This document shows positions 1-6,846 of a stretch of 7,172 bases of DNA, in pieces. The position numbers and the translations under genes were made by a program. The stretch spans positions 1 through 7,172 of the forward strand of contig JAITUD010000058.1 of the NCBI GenBank assembly GCA_031286555.1, given 5' to 3'. Position 1 is the stretch's first letter; each line of letters begins with the position of its first letter. The stretch comes from Microbacterium sp. Lineage in GTDB: Bacteria; Actinomycetota; Actinomycetes; Actinomycetales; Microbacteriaceae. Under the pieces are notes generated by a model. It worked only from the letters and a program-made list of their open reading frames with translations. It was not told where the DNA came from and did no database searches.

Positions 1-387
1 CACGCGGGCTCCGACCTCGTAGGTCGGGTACGCGACGCGCGGATGCACGACGATGTCGCCTGCGCCGAGGCCGAGCAGCGTGGGCAGCAGGGCGACGAAC
101 TCCTTGGAGCCGATCGTGGGCAACACGTTGTCGACCGTGAGATCCGGCACCCCGCGGCGGCGGGCGTACCAGTCCACGATCGCCTCGCGCAGCGCCGGAG
201 TGCCGACGGTCTGCGGGTAGGAGTGGGCGTCGGTGGCCTCGGCGAGTGCGCGCCGCACCACCTCGGGCGTCGGGTCGACCGGCGAGCCGATCGACAGGTC
301 GACGATGCCGTCCGGATGCTGCGCCGCGCGCTCACGGAACGGGACGACCGCGTCCCACGGGTAGTCGGCGAGATCGCGGACCGACAC
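1..387 (-). CDS. dapC: Succinyldiaminopimelate aminotransferase DapC, N-terminal part (cut by window edge)
   Basis: PLP-dependent class I/II aminotransferase that makes N-succinyl-LL-2,6-diaminopimelate from the 6-oxo precursor in the succinylase branch of lysine and peptidoglycan precursor synthesis; cytosolic. The 129 visible residues contain the N-terminal features of the family: SIGSPVDPTP near residue 32, YPQTVGTPALREAI near 57-70 (the segment after the substrate loop), and PTIGSKEFVALLPTLLG near 90-106, the cofactor phosphate-binding region. The PLP lysine lies beyond the window. GTG at 387 is chosen because an in-frame stop lies just upstream (391-393) and a strong GGGGGAG ribosome site lies within the end of the ferredoxin gene. 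Only 3 nt separate the two genes, so they are probably co-translated. Ferredoxin followed by dapC is a common actinobacterial pair, which supports the call over other class I aminotransferases. Confidence 0.9.
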   Translation of the reverse strand, partial: MSVRDLADYPWDAVVPFRERAAQHPDGIVDLSIGSPVDPTPEVVRRALAEATDAHSYPQTVGTPALREAIVDWYARRRGVPDLTVDNVLPTIGSKEFVALLPTLLGLGAGDIVVHPRVAYPTYEVGARV

Positions 388-390
388 CGG

Positions 391-711
391 TCACTCCCCC
401 TGCGGAGGAAGCACGGCGACGACCGGGTGGTCGTGGTGGATGACGCCGACCTTGGCCGCGCCACCCGGAGAGCCGATCTCGTCGAAGAACTCGACGTTGG
501 CCTTGTAGTAGTCGGCCCACTCCTCGGGGAGGTCGTCCTCGTAGTAGATGGCCTCGACGGGGCAGACCGGCTCGCAGGCGCCGCAGTCCACGCACTCGTC
601 GGGGTGGATGTACAGCGAGCGCTCGCCCTCGTAGATGCAATCGACGGGGCATTCGTCGACGCAGGCACGGTCCTTCACGTCGACACAGGGCAGGGCGATC
701 ACATAGGTCAC
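391..711 (-). CDS. fdxA: Seven-iron ferredoxin ([3Fe-4S][4Fe-4S])
   Basis: Small cytosolic electron carrier of 106 residues, the usual length for actinobacterial FdxA/FdxC. Cysteines fit the Azotobacter FdI-type pattern: C9, C17 and C50 for the [3Fe-4S] cluster and C21, C40, C43 and C46 for the [4Fe-4S] cluster, with an extra C25 at the position of the non-ligand Cys24 of that protein. The C-terminal half is acidic and carries no further cluster motif. The start is GTG at 711. No Shine-Dalgarno is seen, but TAGACT ends exactly 6 nt before the GTG, which suggests a leaderless transcript. The upstream DUF6113 gene ends 9 nt away and dapC begins 3 nt downstream. The partner reductase or acceptor enzyme is not shown by the sequence. 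Confidence 0.95.
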   Translation of the reverse strand: MTYVIALPCVDVKDRACVDECPVDCIYEGERSLYIHPDECVDCGACEPVCPVEAIYYEDDLPEEWADYYKANVEFFDEIGSPGGAAKVGVIHHDHPVVAVLPPQGE

Positions 712-717
712 CCGACC

Positions 718-723
718 AGTCTA
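718..723 (-). promoter_or_regulatory. Candidate leaderless -10 element for the ferredoxin gene
   Basis: TAGACT fits the actinobacterial TAnnnT -10 pattern, and six bases (GGTCGG) separate it from the GTG start, so transcription would begin on or next to the first coding base. The first three bases of the element are also the TAG stop codon of the upstream gene. No good -35 hexamer is seen 17-18 nt upstream. Moderate support only. Confidence 0.4.
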
Positions 724-1119
724 CGGCTGATCGGCCGTCGCCTCCGGTCGCTTCGCGGTCGCCCGCAGCCTGGACAGATCGGGGAAGGCGACGACCATCA
801 GCACGATCGCGGCGACCACGAAGATCCAGATCTGGCCGAGCGGCGTGTTCGGCACGATGACCGAGCCGCCCGGTCCGCGCTGTGAGATCACGAAGATCAC
901 CACGAGCATCCCGATGCCGGCGGCGAGAGCCGCCCAGCGGTCATGCGTGAGCGCGCGGAGGGCGATCAGCAGAGCCCCGCAGGCGATCGCGCCGAGGAGC
1001 ATGCCCACCGGTATCGGCCCCCACGTGAAGCTGTGGGCGATGGTCGCGGCGGTGCCGTACACCGCGCCGGCGACGGCAGCAGCGATCCAGGAGAGACCGC
1101 GGGAGATCCAGTGAGGCAC
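721..1119 (-). CDS. DUF6113-type four-helix membrane protein
   Basis: A 132-residue integral membrane protein of unknown function. Hydrophobic segments lie near residues 8-28, 35-54, 61-80 and 96-113. A conserved-looking loop RGPGGSVIVP (81-90) lies between helices 3 and 4, and a charged cytoplasm-like tail follows 115. Proteins like this are found next to mshB and the ferredoxin-dapC pair in many actinobacteria (established gene order, recalled and not searched), and the same ferredoxin-dapC neighbours follow here. GTG at 1119 has no ribosome site, but a TAGGCT box ends 6 nt before it, so the message may be leaderless. azlD ends 22 nt upstream, so readthrough from the azl operon is also possible. 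The family name is from recall of sequence and position; biochemical role unknown. Confidence 0.8.
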   Translation of the reverse strand: MPHWISRGLSWIAAAVAGAVYGTAATIAHSFTWGPIPVGMLLGAIACGALLIALRALTHDRWAALAAGIGMLVVIFVISQRGPGGSVIVPNTPLGQIWIFVVAAIVLMVVAFPDLSRLRATAKRPEATADQP

Positions 1120-1125
1120 GGGGAA

Positions 1126-1131
1126 AGCCTA
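1126..1131 (-). promoter_or_regulatory. Candidate leaderless -10 element for the DUF6113 gene
   Basis: TAGGCT matches TAnnnT and is followed by six bases and then the GTG start, the same geometry as seen before the ferredoxin gene. It sits in the 22-nt gap after the azlD stop. No clear -35 element. Would give the DUF6113-fdxA-dapC set a promoter separate from azlCD. Confidence 0.4.
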
Positions 1132-1141
1132 GCCCGCCCGG

Positions 1142-1456
1142 CTATGCGGCCCAGCCCAGCATCCGCAGCACCGCCGCGACCACCGCGGCGGCGATCACGA
1201 CGACGAGGAACGACTGTCGCAGCCAGAGCAGGCCGGCCGCGACGAGCACCGCCGGAACCCGGGCATCGACGACGACCTCCTGTCCGGCGCCGAGCGTCTG
1301 CACGGCGACCAGTGCGGCGAGCAGCGCGACGGTCAGCAGGTCGGAGATGCGCGCGGGGCGCGGCGCCTCCATCACCTTGGCGGGGATCAGATAGCCGAAC
1401 GCCTTCAGGGCGACGCAGATGCAGGCGGCGAGCAGCACCGCGCTCCAGACGCTCAT
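1142..1456 (-). CDS. azlD: AzlD-type small subunit of branched-chain amino acid exporter
   Basis: A 104-residue hydrophobic protein, typical of the AzlD family (about 100-110 residues), with four predicted membrane helices near 2-23, 38-55, 65-80 and 82-100. The YLIPAKVME stretch (22-30) after the first helix and the basic residues before helix 2 are usual for the family. AzlD works with AzlC in export of branched-chain amino acids and analogues (the BrnFE/AzlCD type of transporter) in the cytoplasmic membrane. Its ATG overlaps the azlC stop (ATGA at 1453-1456), and an AAGGGGG ribosome site inside azlC lies about 8 nt before it, indicating translational coupling. Substrate is inferred from the family; methionine and other hydrophobic amino acids are possible. 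Confidence 0.9.
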   Translation of the reverse strand: MSVWSAVLLAACICVALKAFGYLIPAKVMEAPRPARISDLLTVALLAALVAVQTLGAGQEVVVDARVPAVLVAAGLLWLRQSFLVVVIAAAVVAAVLRMLGWAA

Positions 1457-2181
1457 GAGACCGCCCCCTTCGCCTGAACCCGATCGCGGCCCAGCCAGTT
1501 GAACCAGCCGACCAGGATCGCCACGACAGCGGCGACCAGCACGGGCAGCCCCGGCATCAGCACCGGGGTGAGCGCAGCCGCGACCACTGCTGCGGCGACG
1601 CCGACGACGATCGCCTGCCGCTGCTTGAGTCGCGGCCAGAGCAGCGCGAGGAAGGCGGCCGCCGCCGCGGCGTCCAGACCCCAGGCCCTGGGGTCGCCGA
1701 GCACGTCACCCAGGAGCGCCCCCACCAGCGTCGTGACGTTCCAGCCGAGGTAGATGCCCAGGCCGGTCACCCAGAAGCCGAGACGGGCGAGTCGCGGGTC
1801 GTCCTGCGAGATCGCCACGGCGGTGGACTCGTCGATCGTGAACTGCGCGGCGGCCGCCCTGCGGCGGAAGCCGGTGCCGATGATCGGCGACATCCGCATG
1901 CCGTAGGCGACATTGCGCACGCCGAGCAGCCCGGCCGAGGCGATGGCCGCAGGCAGCGCAGCCACTCCCCCCGAGGCGAACACGCCGATGAAGGCGAACT
2001 GCGATCCGCCGGTGAACATCACCAGGCTCAGCACGCAGGCCTGCCAGACGTCGAGGCCCGCGGCCACGGCGAGCGCGCCGAAGGAGATGCCATAGGCGCT
2101 CGTCGCGATCGCGACGCCCAGGGCCTCGCGCCACACCACCGCGGAGCCCTCACGCACAGGTGTTCGATCCGTCGAACGCAT
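1453..2181 (-). CDS. azlC: AzlC-type large subunit of branched-chain amino acid exporter
   Basis: A 242-residue membrane protein of normal AzlC length. Family landmarks are FTGGSQFAFIGVFASGG (56-72), GVRNVAYGMRMSP (87-99) and FTIDESTAVA (114-123), followed by several C-terminal helices to about 230. With AzlD it exports branched-chain amino acids. The frame is open upstream to 2361, but the upstream part reads through the regulator gene and is basic and low-complexity, so it is excluded. ATG at 2181 is preferred over ATG at 2190 because a -35 (TTGACG) and -10 (CAGAAT) pair ends 7 nt before 2181, and 2190 lies inside the -10; no ribosome site is seen for either. azlD overlaps the stop by 4 nt. 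The divergent XRE-cupin gene is the likely regulator. Confidence 0.92.
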   Translation of the reverse strand: MRSTDRTPVREGSAVVWREALGVAIATSAYGISFGALAVAAGLDVWQACVLSLVMFTGGSQFAFIGVFASGGVAALPAAIASAGLLGVRNVAYGMRMSPIIGTGFRRRAAAAQFTIDESTAVAISQDDPRLARLGFWVTGLGIYLGWNVTTLVGALLGDVLGDPRAWGLDAAAAAAFLALLWPRLKQRQAIVVGVAAAVVAAALTPVLMPGLPVLVAAVVAILVGWFNWLGRDRVQAKGAVS

Positions 2182-2188
2182 GGACAAC

Positions 2189-2217
2189 ATTCTGAACGGG
2201 CGCCGATCGATCGTCAA
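2189..2217 (-). promoter_or_regulatory. azlC promoter, candidate leaderless
   Basis: On the minus strand TTGACG (2212-2217, 5 of 6 to consensus) is followed after 17 bases by CAGAAT (2189-2194, 4 of 6). Seven bases then lead to the ATG at 2181, so the transcript would start at or next to the start codon. The -35 box overlaps the -35 of the divergent regulator gene, so the two promoters probably compete for polymerase or share an operator. Confidence 0.6.
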
Positions 2218-2231
2218 GTCGAACGATCGTT
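2204..2231. promoter_or_regulatory. Candidate operator: two 10-bp palindromes between azlC and the XRE gene
   Basis: CGATCGATCG (2204-2213) and AACGATCGTT (2222-2231) are perfect palindromes with centres 18 bp apart. The first covers part of both -35 boxes and the second sits in the spacer of the XRE promoter. A dimeric helix-turn-helix protein would be expected to bind such sites, and the divergently encoded XRE-cupin protein is the natural candidate. A further inverted repeat, GTTCGA-4-TCGAAC, lies at 2162-2177 inside the azlC start. Binding is inferred, not shown. Confidence 0.45.
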
Positions 2232-2240
2232 TGTCATACT
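2211..2240 (+). promoter_or_regulatory. XRE-cupin gene promoter, candidate leaderless
   Basis: TCGTCA (2211-2216, 4 of 6) is followed after 18 bases by CATACT (2235-2240), which has an upstream TG at 2232-2233 as in extended -10 promoters. Six bases separate it from the ATG at 2247 and there is no ribosome site, so a leaderless message is likely. A perfect palindrome (2222-2231) lies in the spacer, where a bound repressor would block polymerase. Confidence 0.55.
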
Positions 2241-2246
2241 GAACGC

Positions 2247-2795
2247 ATGGACGATCTCCGCGAACGCATCGCCCGGGCCCTGCGCCGAGAGCGCGAGGCG
2301 TCCGGCATCTCGGTGTCCGAGCTGGCCAGGCGCGCCGGCGTCTCGAAGGCGACGGTCTCACAGCTGGAGAGCGGCGCGGGAAACCCCAGCGTCGAGACGC
2401 TGTGGGCGCTCGGGGACGCCCTCGGCATCCCGTTCGCCACGCTGGTCGAGGAGCGCATCACCGCGCCGCGGCTGATCCGCGCCGACGAGCACGCCGGCGT
2501 CCCGTCGGCCGCGGCCCCCTACGTCGCCACGCTGCTGTCCGCGTGCCCGCCGGGTGCGCGCCGCGACATCTACATCATCCAGGCAGAGCCGGGCGAGCCG
2601 CGCCGCTCACTCCCCCACCATCAGGGCACGACGGAGCACGTGGTGCTGCTGAGCGGTTCGGCGCGGCTCGGGCCGGCGGATGCCGCGGAGCTGCTGCATC
2701 CTGGCGACTACATCTCCTACGCGGGTGACGCCGCGCACGTCTTCGAGGCACTCGAGCCCGGAACCAGCGCGGTCCGGCTCACCGAGCTTCGGTGC
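2247..2795 (+). CDS. XRE-family HTH regulator with C-terminal cupin domain; stop codon apparently lost
   Basis: Cytosolic DNA-binding regulator. Residues 5-68 form an XRE helix-turn-helix, with the recognition region SVSELARRAGVSKATVSQLESG at about 22-43. Residues about 100-178 form a cupin_2 sensor barrel with possible metal or ligand residues H124, H125, E130 and H164 (HHQGTTEHVV and GDAAHVF). Regulators of this build are usually 180-195 residues. Here the conserved-looking end LTELR (178-182) is followed by TGC where a stop is expected, and the frame stays open to 3929. After 2795 the third-codon GC bias collapses (many A/T third bases) and the frame runs antisense through the next gene, so the natural end is placed at 2795. 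Either the base at 2795 is a real stop-loss or a sequencing error. Divergent to azlCD, which it probably controls. ATG at 2247 is supported by the promoter spacing. Confidence 0.8.
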
Positions 2796-2806
2796 GCAGG
2801 ACCGCG
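2768..2806. terminator. Long hairpin between convergent genes, probable bidirectional terminator
   Basis: Arms 2768-2785 and 2789-2806 pair at 16 of 18 positions around the loop GCT: eight outer pairs, a G-A mismatch (2776/2798), two pairs, a T-C mismatch (2779/2795), then six inner pairs. It starts 17 nt after the minus-strand transglycosylase stop (2823) and covers the end of the XRE-cupin coding region. There is no U-tract on either strand, as is common in high-GC actinobacteria. The T-C mismatch involves the same base that spoils the expected TGA stop. Confidence 0.6.
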
Positions 2807-2822
2807 GAGGTGCGTCTGGTTC

Positions 2823-3755
2823 TCAGTACCAGTTCATCGCCTGGGAGTGACCCCACGCGCTGCACGGCGTGCCGTAGGCGCGCTTGATGTAGTCCAGGCC
2901 CCACGAGATCTGCGTGGCCGCATTGGTGCGCCAGTCGCTGCCGGCCGCCGCCATCTTGCTGCCGGGGAGAGCCTGCGGGATGCCGGTGGCGCCGCCGTTG
3001 TTGTTGTACGCCTTGTAGTTCCAGCCGGACTCCTTGGTCCACAGCGAGGACAGGCAGGAGAACTGGTCGCCACCCCAGCCGTAGCGGCTGGACATTATGG
3101 CACGGGCAGTGGCCTTCGCGCCCTCCGGGGTGTTGTTGCGGACCAGCGCGGCCGCGGCTGCCGCAGCGCGCTTCCGCTCCTCGGCGGCCTTCTTCGCCGC
3201 AGCATCCGCAGCCGCCTTCTTCTGCTTGGCGACCTCGAGGGCCTGGCGCAGCTGGGCGGTCTGCTCGACTGTCTCCGCCGTCTCGTCTGCGACGCCCTTC
3301 GTGCCGAGCACGATGCGCATGCCCGAGTCACCGCGGGTGGTGGCGAGGGTGGTGATGCCGGCCGCGAGGTCGCTCGTGTCGACGGCGGTCGTGCCCTTCG
3401 GGTCGAGGGGCAGGCCAACGGTGGCGACCTCGAGAGTCGCGGCCTGGGCGTCGCGCAGCGCGCCCTGCGCGTCGCGCAGCGTGTTGACGGCCTCGGTCTT
3501 GACCGAGGAGCCCTTCGTGGCGGCGGAGGCCGTGGCGTTCGGCGCCGCGGCGGCGAAGGTCGCGATGGTCGTGGGGTGCGCGTCGGTGTTCTCCGCGGCC
3601 GACGCCATCGAAGCGGTGCCCGCGGTGACGGCGATGGTCAGGATCGCGGCGGCGGCGACGCCGATGGCGATCGGCTGCCGGCTCGTGACATCGGCGTGTG
3701 CGCGCGCCATCGTGGCGGCGCGTCGGGACGCACGGGTAGTAGGGGTGTTCAGCAT
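2823..3755 (-). CDS. Secreted lytic-transglycosylase-like cell-wall protein
   Basis: A 310-residue exported protein. A basic N-terminus is followed by a hydrophobic segment (about 29-49) and an Ala-X-Ala type cleavage region near 51-54 (MASAAEN). Next come a low-complexity Ala/Thr linker, a tandem LRDAQ heptad pair (93-106), a Lys/Ala-rich coiled coil (about 165-205) and a C-terminal lysozyme-fold domain (215-310). In that domain E242 in WTKESGWN is the likely catalytic acid, and NNNGGATGIPQALP (251-264) is the usual following motif. C234 and C298 could form a disulfide. The role is peptidoglycan cleavage or remodelling outside the membrane. The frame is open to ATG 3890, but that extension runs through leader sequence rich in Pro/Gly, so ATG 3755 is chosen; ATG 3710 is an alternative. 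No strong ribosome site is seen at either. It converges on the XRE-cupin gene. Confidence 0.85.
   Translation of the reverse strand: MLNTPTTRASRRAATMARAHADVTSRQPIAIGVAAAAILTIAVTAGTASMASAAENTDAHPTTIATFAAAAPNATASAATKGSSVKTEAVNTLRDAQGALRDAQAATLEVATVGLPLDPKGTTAVDTSDLAAGITTLATTRGDSGMRIVLGTKGVADETAETVEQTAQLRQALEVAKQKKAAADAAAKKAAEERKRAAAAAAALVRNNTPEGAKATARAIMSSRYGWGGDQFSCLSSLWTKESGWNYKAYNNNGGATGIPQALPGSKMAAAGSDWRTNAATQISWGLDYIKRAYGTPCSAWGHSQAMNWY
3443..3481. repeat. 21-bp tandem duplication inside the transglycosylase gene
   Basis: Positions 3443-3460 and 3464-3481 match at 17 of 18 bases with a period of 21 bp, which is seven codons. In the protein it gives LRDAQGA followed by LRDAQAA at residues 93-106, at the start of the helical stalk. 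The period keeps a heptad pattern, so the duplication would extend a coiled coil without changing its phase. Confidence 0.7.
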
Positions 3756-3943
3756 GAGGGGTGTCGACTTTCGGGTCGTCGTCGGCCCGGACCCCGCACA
3801 GGGCTGCTCATCGGGAGCGGTTTTCCCGGGCACGGGTATCGACCCTGGTATACCGACCTGGACGAAACTTGGTGGATTCCGGTGAATCACGGCGTCAAGC
3901 TCTCGGGAAAGTGTGTTATGAGATCGTGATTATTGAGCCGCAA
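3756..3943 (-). promoter_or_regulatory. Promoter and long leader of the transglycosylase gene
   Basis: On the minus strand TTGCGG (3938-3943) and CATAAC (3915-3920) are 17 nt apart, a credible vegetative-type promoter. Transcription would start near 3908, leaving a leader of about 150 nt before ATG 3755. The leader contains short inverted repeats: GATTC-4-GAATC at 3875-3888, GGTAT...ATACC a little downstream, and a GCCCGG...CCGGGC pair enclosing the last structured part. Cell-wall hydrolase genes of actinobacteria often have regulatory leaders such as the c-di-AMP riboswitch, but I could not match that consensus here. Confidence 0.45.
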
Positions 3944-3980
3944 CCGCCCTCTGACGCCCGGTTCTCTCCCCGGATACACA

Positions 3981-4011
3981 GAGAAGCCCCGGTCGACGAC
4001 CGGGGCTTCTC
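3981..4011 (-). terminator. typA terminator hairpin
   Basis: A perfect 14-bp stem (3981-3994 with 3998-4011), GC-rich, with a three-base loop GAC, begins 12 nt after the typA stop codon on the minus strand. No long U-tract follows. It separates typA from the promoter of the transglycosylase gene, whose -35 lies about 38 nt further on. The strongest hairpin in the window. Confidence 0.88.
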
Positions 4012-4023
4012 GTGCGGAACAGG

Positions 4024-5937
<1,914 letters not shown>

Positions 5938-5984
5938 GAAGGTGTCCTAAACAGGTGGGAGAAGCGCCGGGAAACCGACGTTCC

Positions 5985-5992
5985 AGGATAGC
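5985..5992 (-). promoter_or_regulatory. typA extended -10 promoter element
   Basis: TATCCT (5985-5990) preceded by TGC on the minus strand gives an extended -10 motif about 48 nt before the typA start, leaving a leader of about 40 nt that contains the ribosome site. No recognisable -35 hexamer is present at 17-18 nt, as is usual for extended -10 promoters. Confidence 0.5.
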
Positions 5993-6026
5993 AAACGCCG
6001 CTGAGTGGCTCCCGAGTCCGGGCGTG

Positions 6027-6827
6027 TCACCCCGGCAGGCCGAACAGGGCGGGCCACGTCGCGGCCGCCCAGGGGTACCCGACGAAGGCCGTCGCGTCGA
6101 TGAGGAAGTGCGCCACGAGGAAGGGCAGGAGCCTGCCGGAGCGGGAGAACAGCCATCCGAACAGCAGGCCCATCGCCAGGTTTCCGACGAACGCCCCCGG
6201 CCCCTGGTACAGGTGATAGCTCGCGCGCAGGATGCTGGTGGCGATGATGATCGACCAGGTGCCCCAGCCCAGCTGCCGCAGCCGCGCGAACAGGTAGCCG
6301 AGCACCACGAACTCCTCCTGGATCGAGGCGCGCGCCGCCGAGAGCAGCAGGATCGGCACGGTCCACCAGTGCGCCGACAGGCCCCCGGGATCGACGGCGA
6401 CGAAGAGGCCGAGCGCACGGCCCGCGAGGTACAGACCGATGCCGGGGACGCCGATCACGAGCACCAGCAGGATGCCGCGACCGGTGTCCCTGCCGACACG
6501 TGTGCCGTCCAGCCCCAGCCTGCCCAGGTGCGGGCGACGGTCCTGCCAGAGCAGGAAGCACACCAGCAGCACCGGCACGATCGCGAAGCCGATGCTCAGC
6601 ACCTGGTAGATGAAGTCGAACACCTCGCGGTCGCTGCGCGACGGATTCAGGGTCGCCGTCTGATCGGCCAGGGGCGTGGATTCGGTCAGCCGGTAGATCA
6701 GCTGCACGATCGAGTAGATCGCCGACTGGCCCAGGCCGAGCGCCAGCACGATCGCGATCTCCCACCACAGGCGGGCGCGTCCGTCATCCGGCTTCGCGGG
6801 GACAGGAGCTGCGGGGGCGGCGGTCAC
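6027..6827 (-). CDS. CPBP-family intramembrane metalloprotease
   Basis: A 266-residue membrane protein of the CPBP (CAAX protease and bacteriocin-processing, Abi/PF02517) family. Hydrophobic segments lie near 21-45, 73-95, 117-140, 155-167, 190-200, 212-227 and 234-250. The three catalytic motifs are present in order: EEFVVLGYLFARL (171-183, paired glutamates E171/E172), RASYHLYQG (201-209, H205) and HFLID (240-244, H240 with D244). In the first motif the usual Arg after EExxx is replaced by Gly-Tyr before a later Arg, a tolerated variant. Substrates cannot be told from sequence; family members process prenylated proteins, peptides or act in bacteriocin immunity. The GTG at 6827 is the only in-frame start before the upstream gene ends 19 nt away, which suggests the two genes are one operon. 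No strong ribosome site. Confidence 0.88.
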   Translation of the reverse strand: MTAAPAAPVPAKPDDGRARLWWEIAIVLALGLGQSAIYSIVQLIYRLTESTPLADQTATLNPSRSDREVFDFIYQVLSIGFAIVPVLLVCFLLWQDRRPHLGRLGLDGTRVGRDTGRGILLVLVIGVPGIGLYLAGRALGLFVAVDPGGLSAHWWTVPILLLSAARASIQEEFVVLGYLFARLRQLGWGTWSIIIATSILRASYHLYQGPGAFVGNLAMGLLFGWLFSRSGRLLPFLVAHFLIDATAFVGYPWAAATWPALFGLPG

Positions 6828-6846
6828 GTGCCGATGCTACGCCGGG

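Larger units (their letters stand above)
2174..2252. repeat. 12-bp exact direct repeat flanking the divergent promoter region
   Basis: GAACGCATGGAC occurs at 2174-2185 and again at 2241-2252, 67 bp apart. The first copy covers the azlC start codon (as its complement) and the second covers the XRE start codon. A looser 47-bp-spaced match (GTCGAACG at 2171 and 2218; CTGAACG at 2192 and 2239) overlaps it. This could be paired regulator sites or a relic of local duplication. Confidence 0.6.

Noticed and set aside
43..885. 280-residue plus-strand open frame across dapC, ferredoxin and the DUF6113 gene
   Set aside because: It spans three convincing opposite-strand genes and has the composition of an antisense shadow.
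2182..2361. Upstream extension of azlC to an ATG at 2361
   Set aside because: The extra 60 residues are basic and cysteine-containing without hydrophobic pattern, run through the promoter region and into the regulator gene, and are not needed for AzlC length.
2816..2832. Small hairpin CTGGT-7-ACCAG at the transglycosylase stop codon
   Set aside because: Five base pairs with a seven-base loop; the adjacent 16-of-18 paired hairpin is a far better terminator candidate.
3756..3890. Upstream extension of the transglycosylase to an ATG at 3890
   Set aside because: It would place 45 Pro/Gly-rich residues before a normal signal peptide and overlaps the predicted leader.
3756..3908. c-di-AMP (ydaO) riboswitch before the transglycosylase gene
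   Set aside because: The context fits and GGTGAATC-like bases occur, but on the wrong strand, and the conserved GGGGGAACCC-like and GCTAACC-like blocks are not found.
2796..3929. Open continuation of the XRE-cupin frame, giving a 560-residue protein
   Set aside because: The added part is antisense to the transglycosylase gene, low-complexity and Arg/Gly-rich, and just past 2795 it loses the G/C third-base bias. Long antisense frames without stops are common in GC-rich genomes.
6011..6022. Hairpin CCCG-agtc-CGGG just after the CPBP protease stop as a terminator
   Set aside because: Only four base pairs and no U-tract; too weak to claim.
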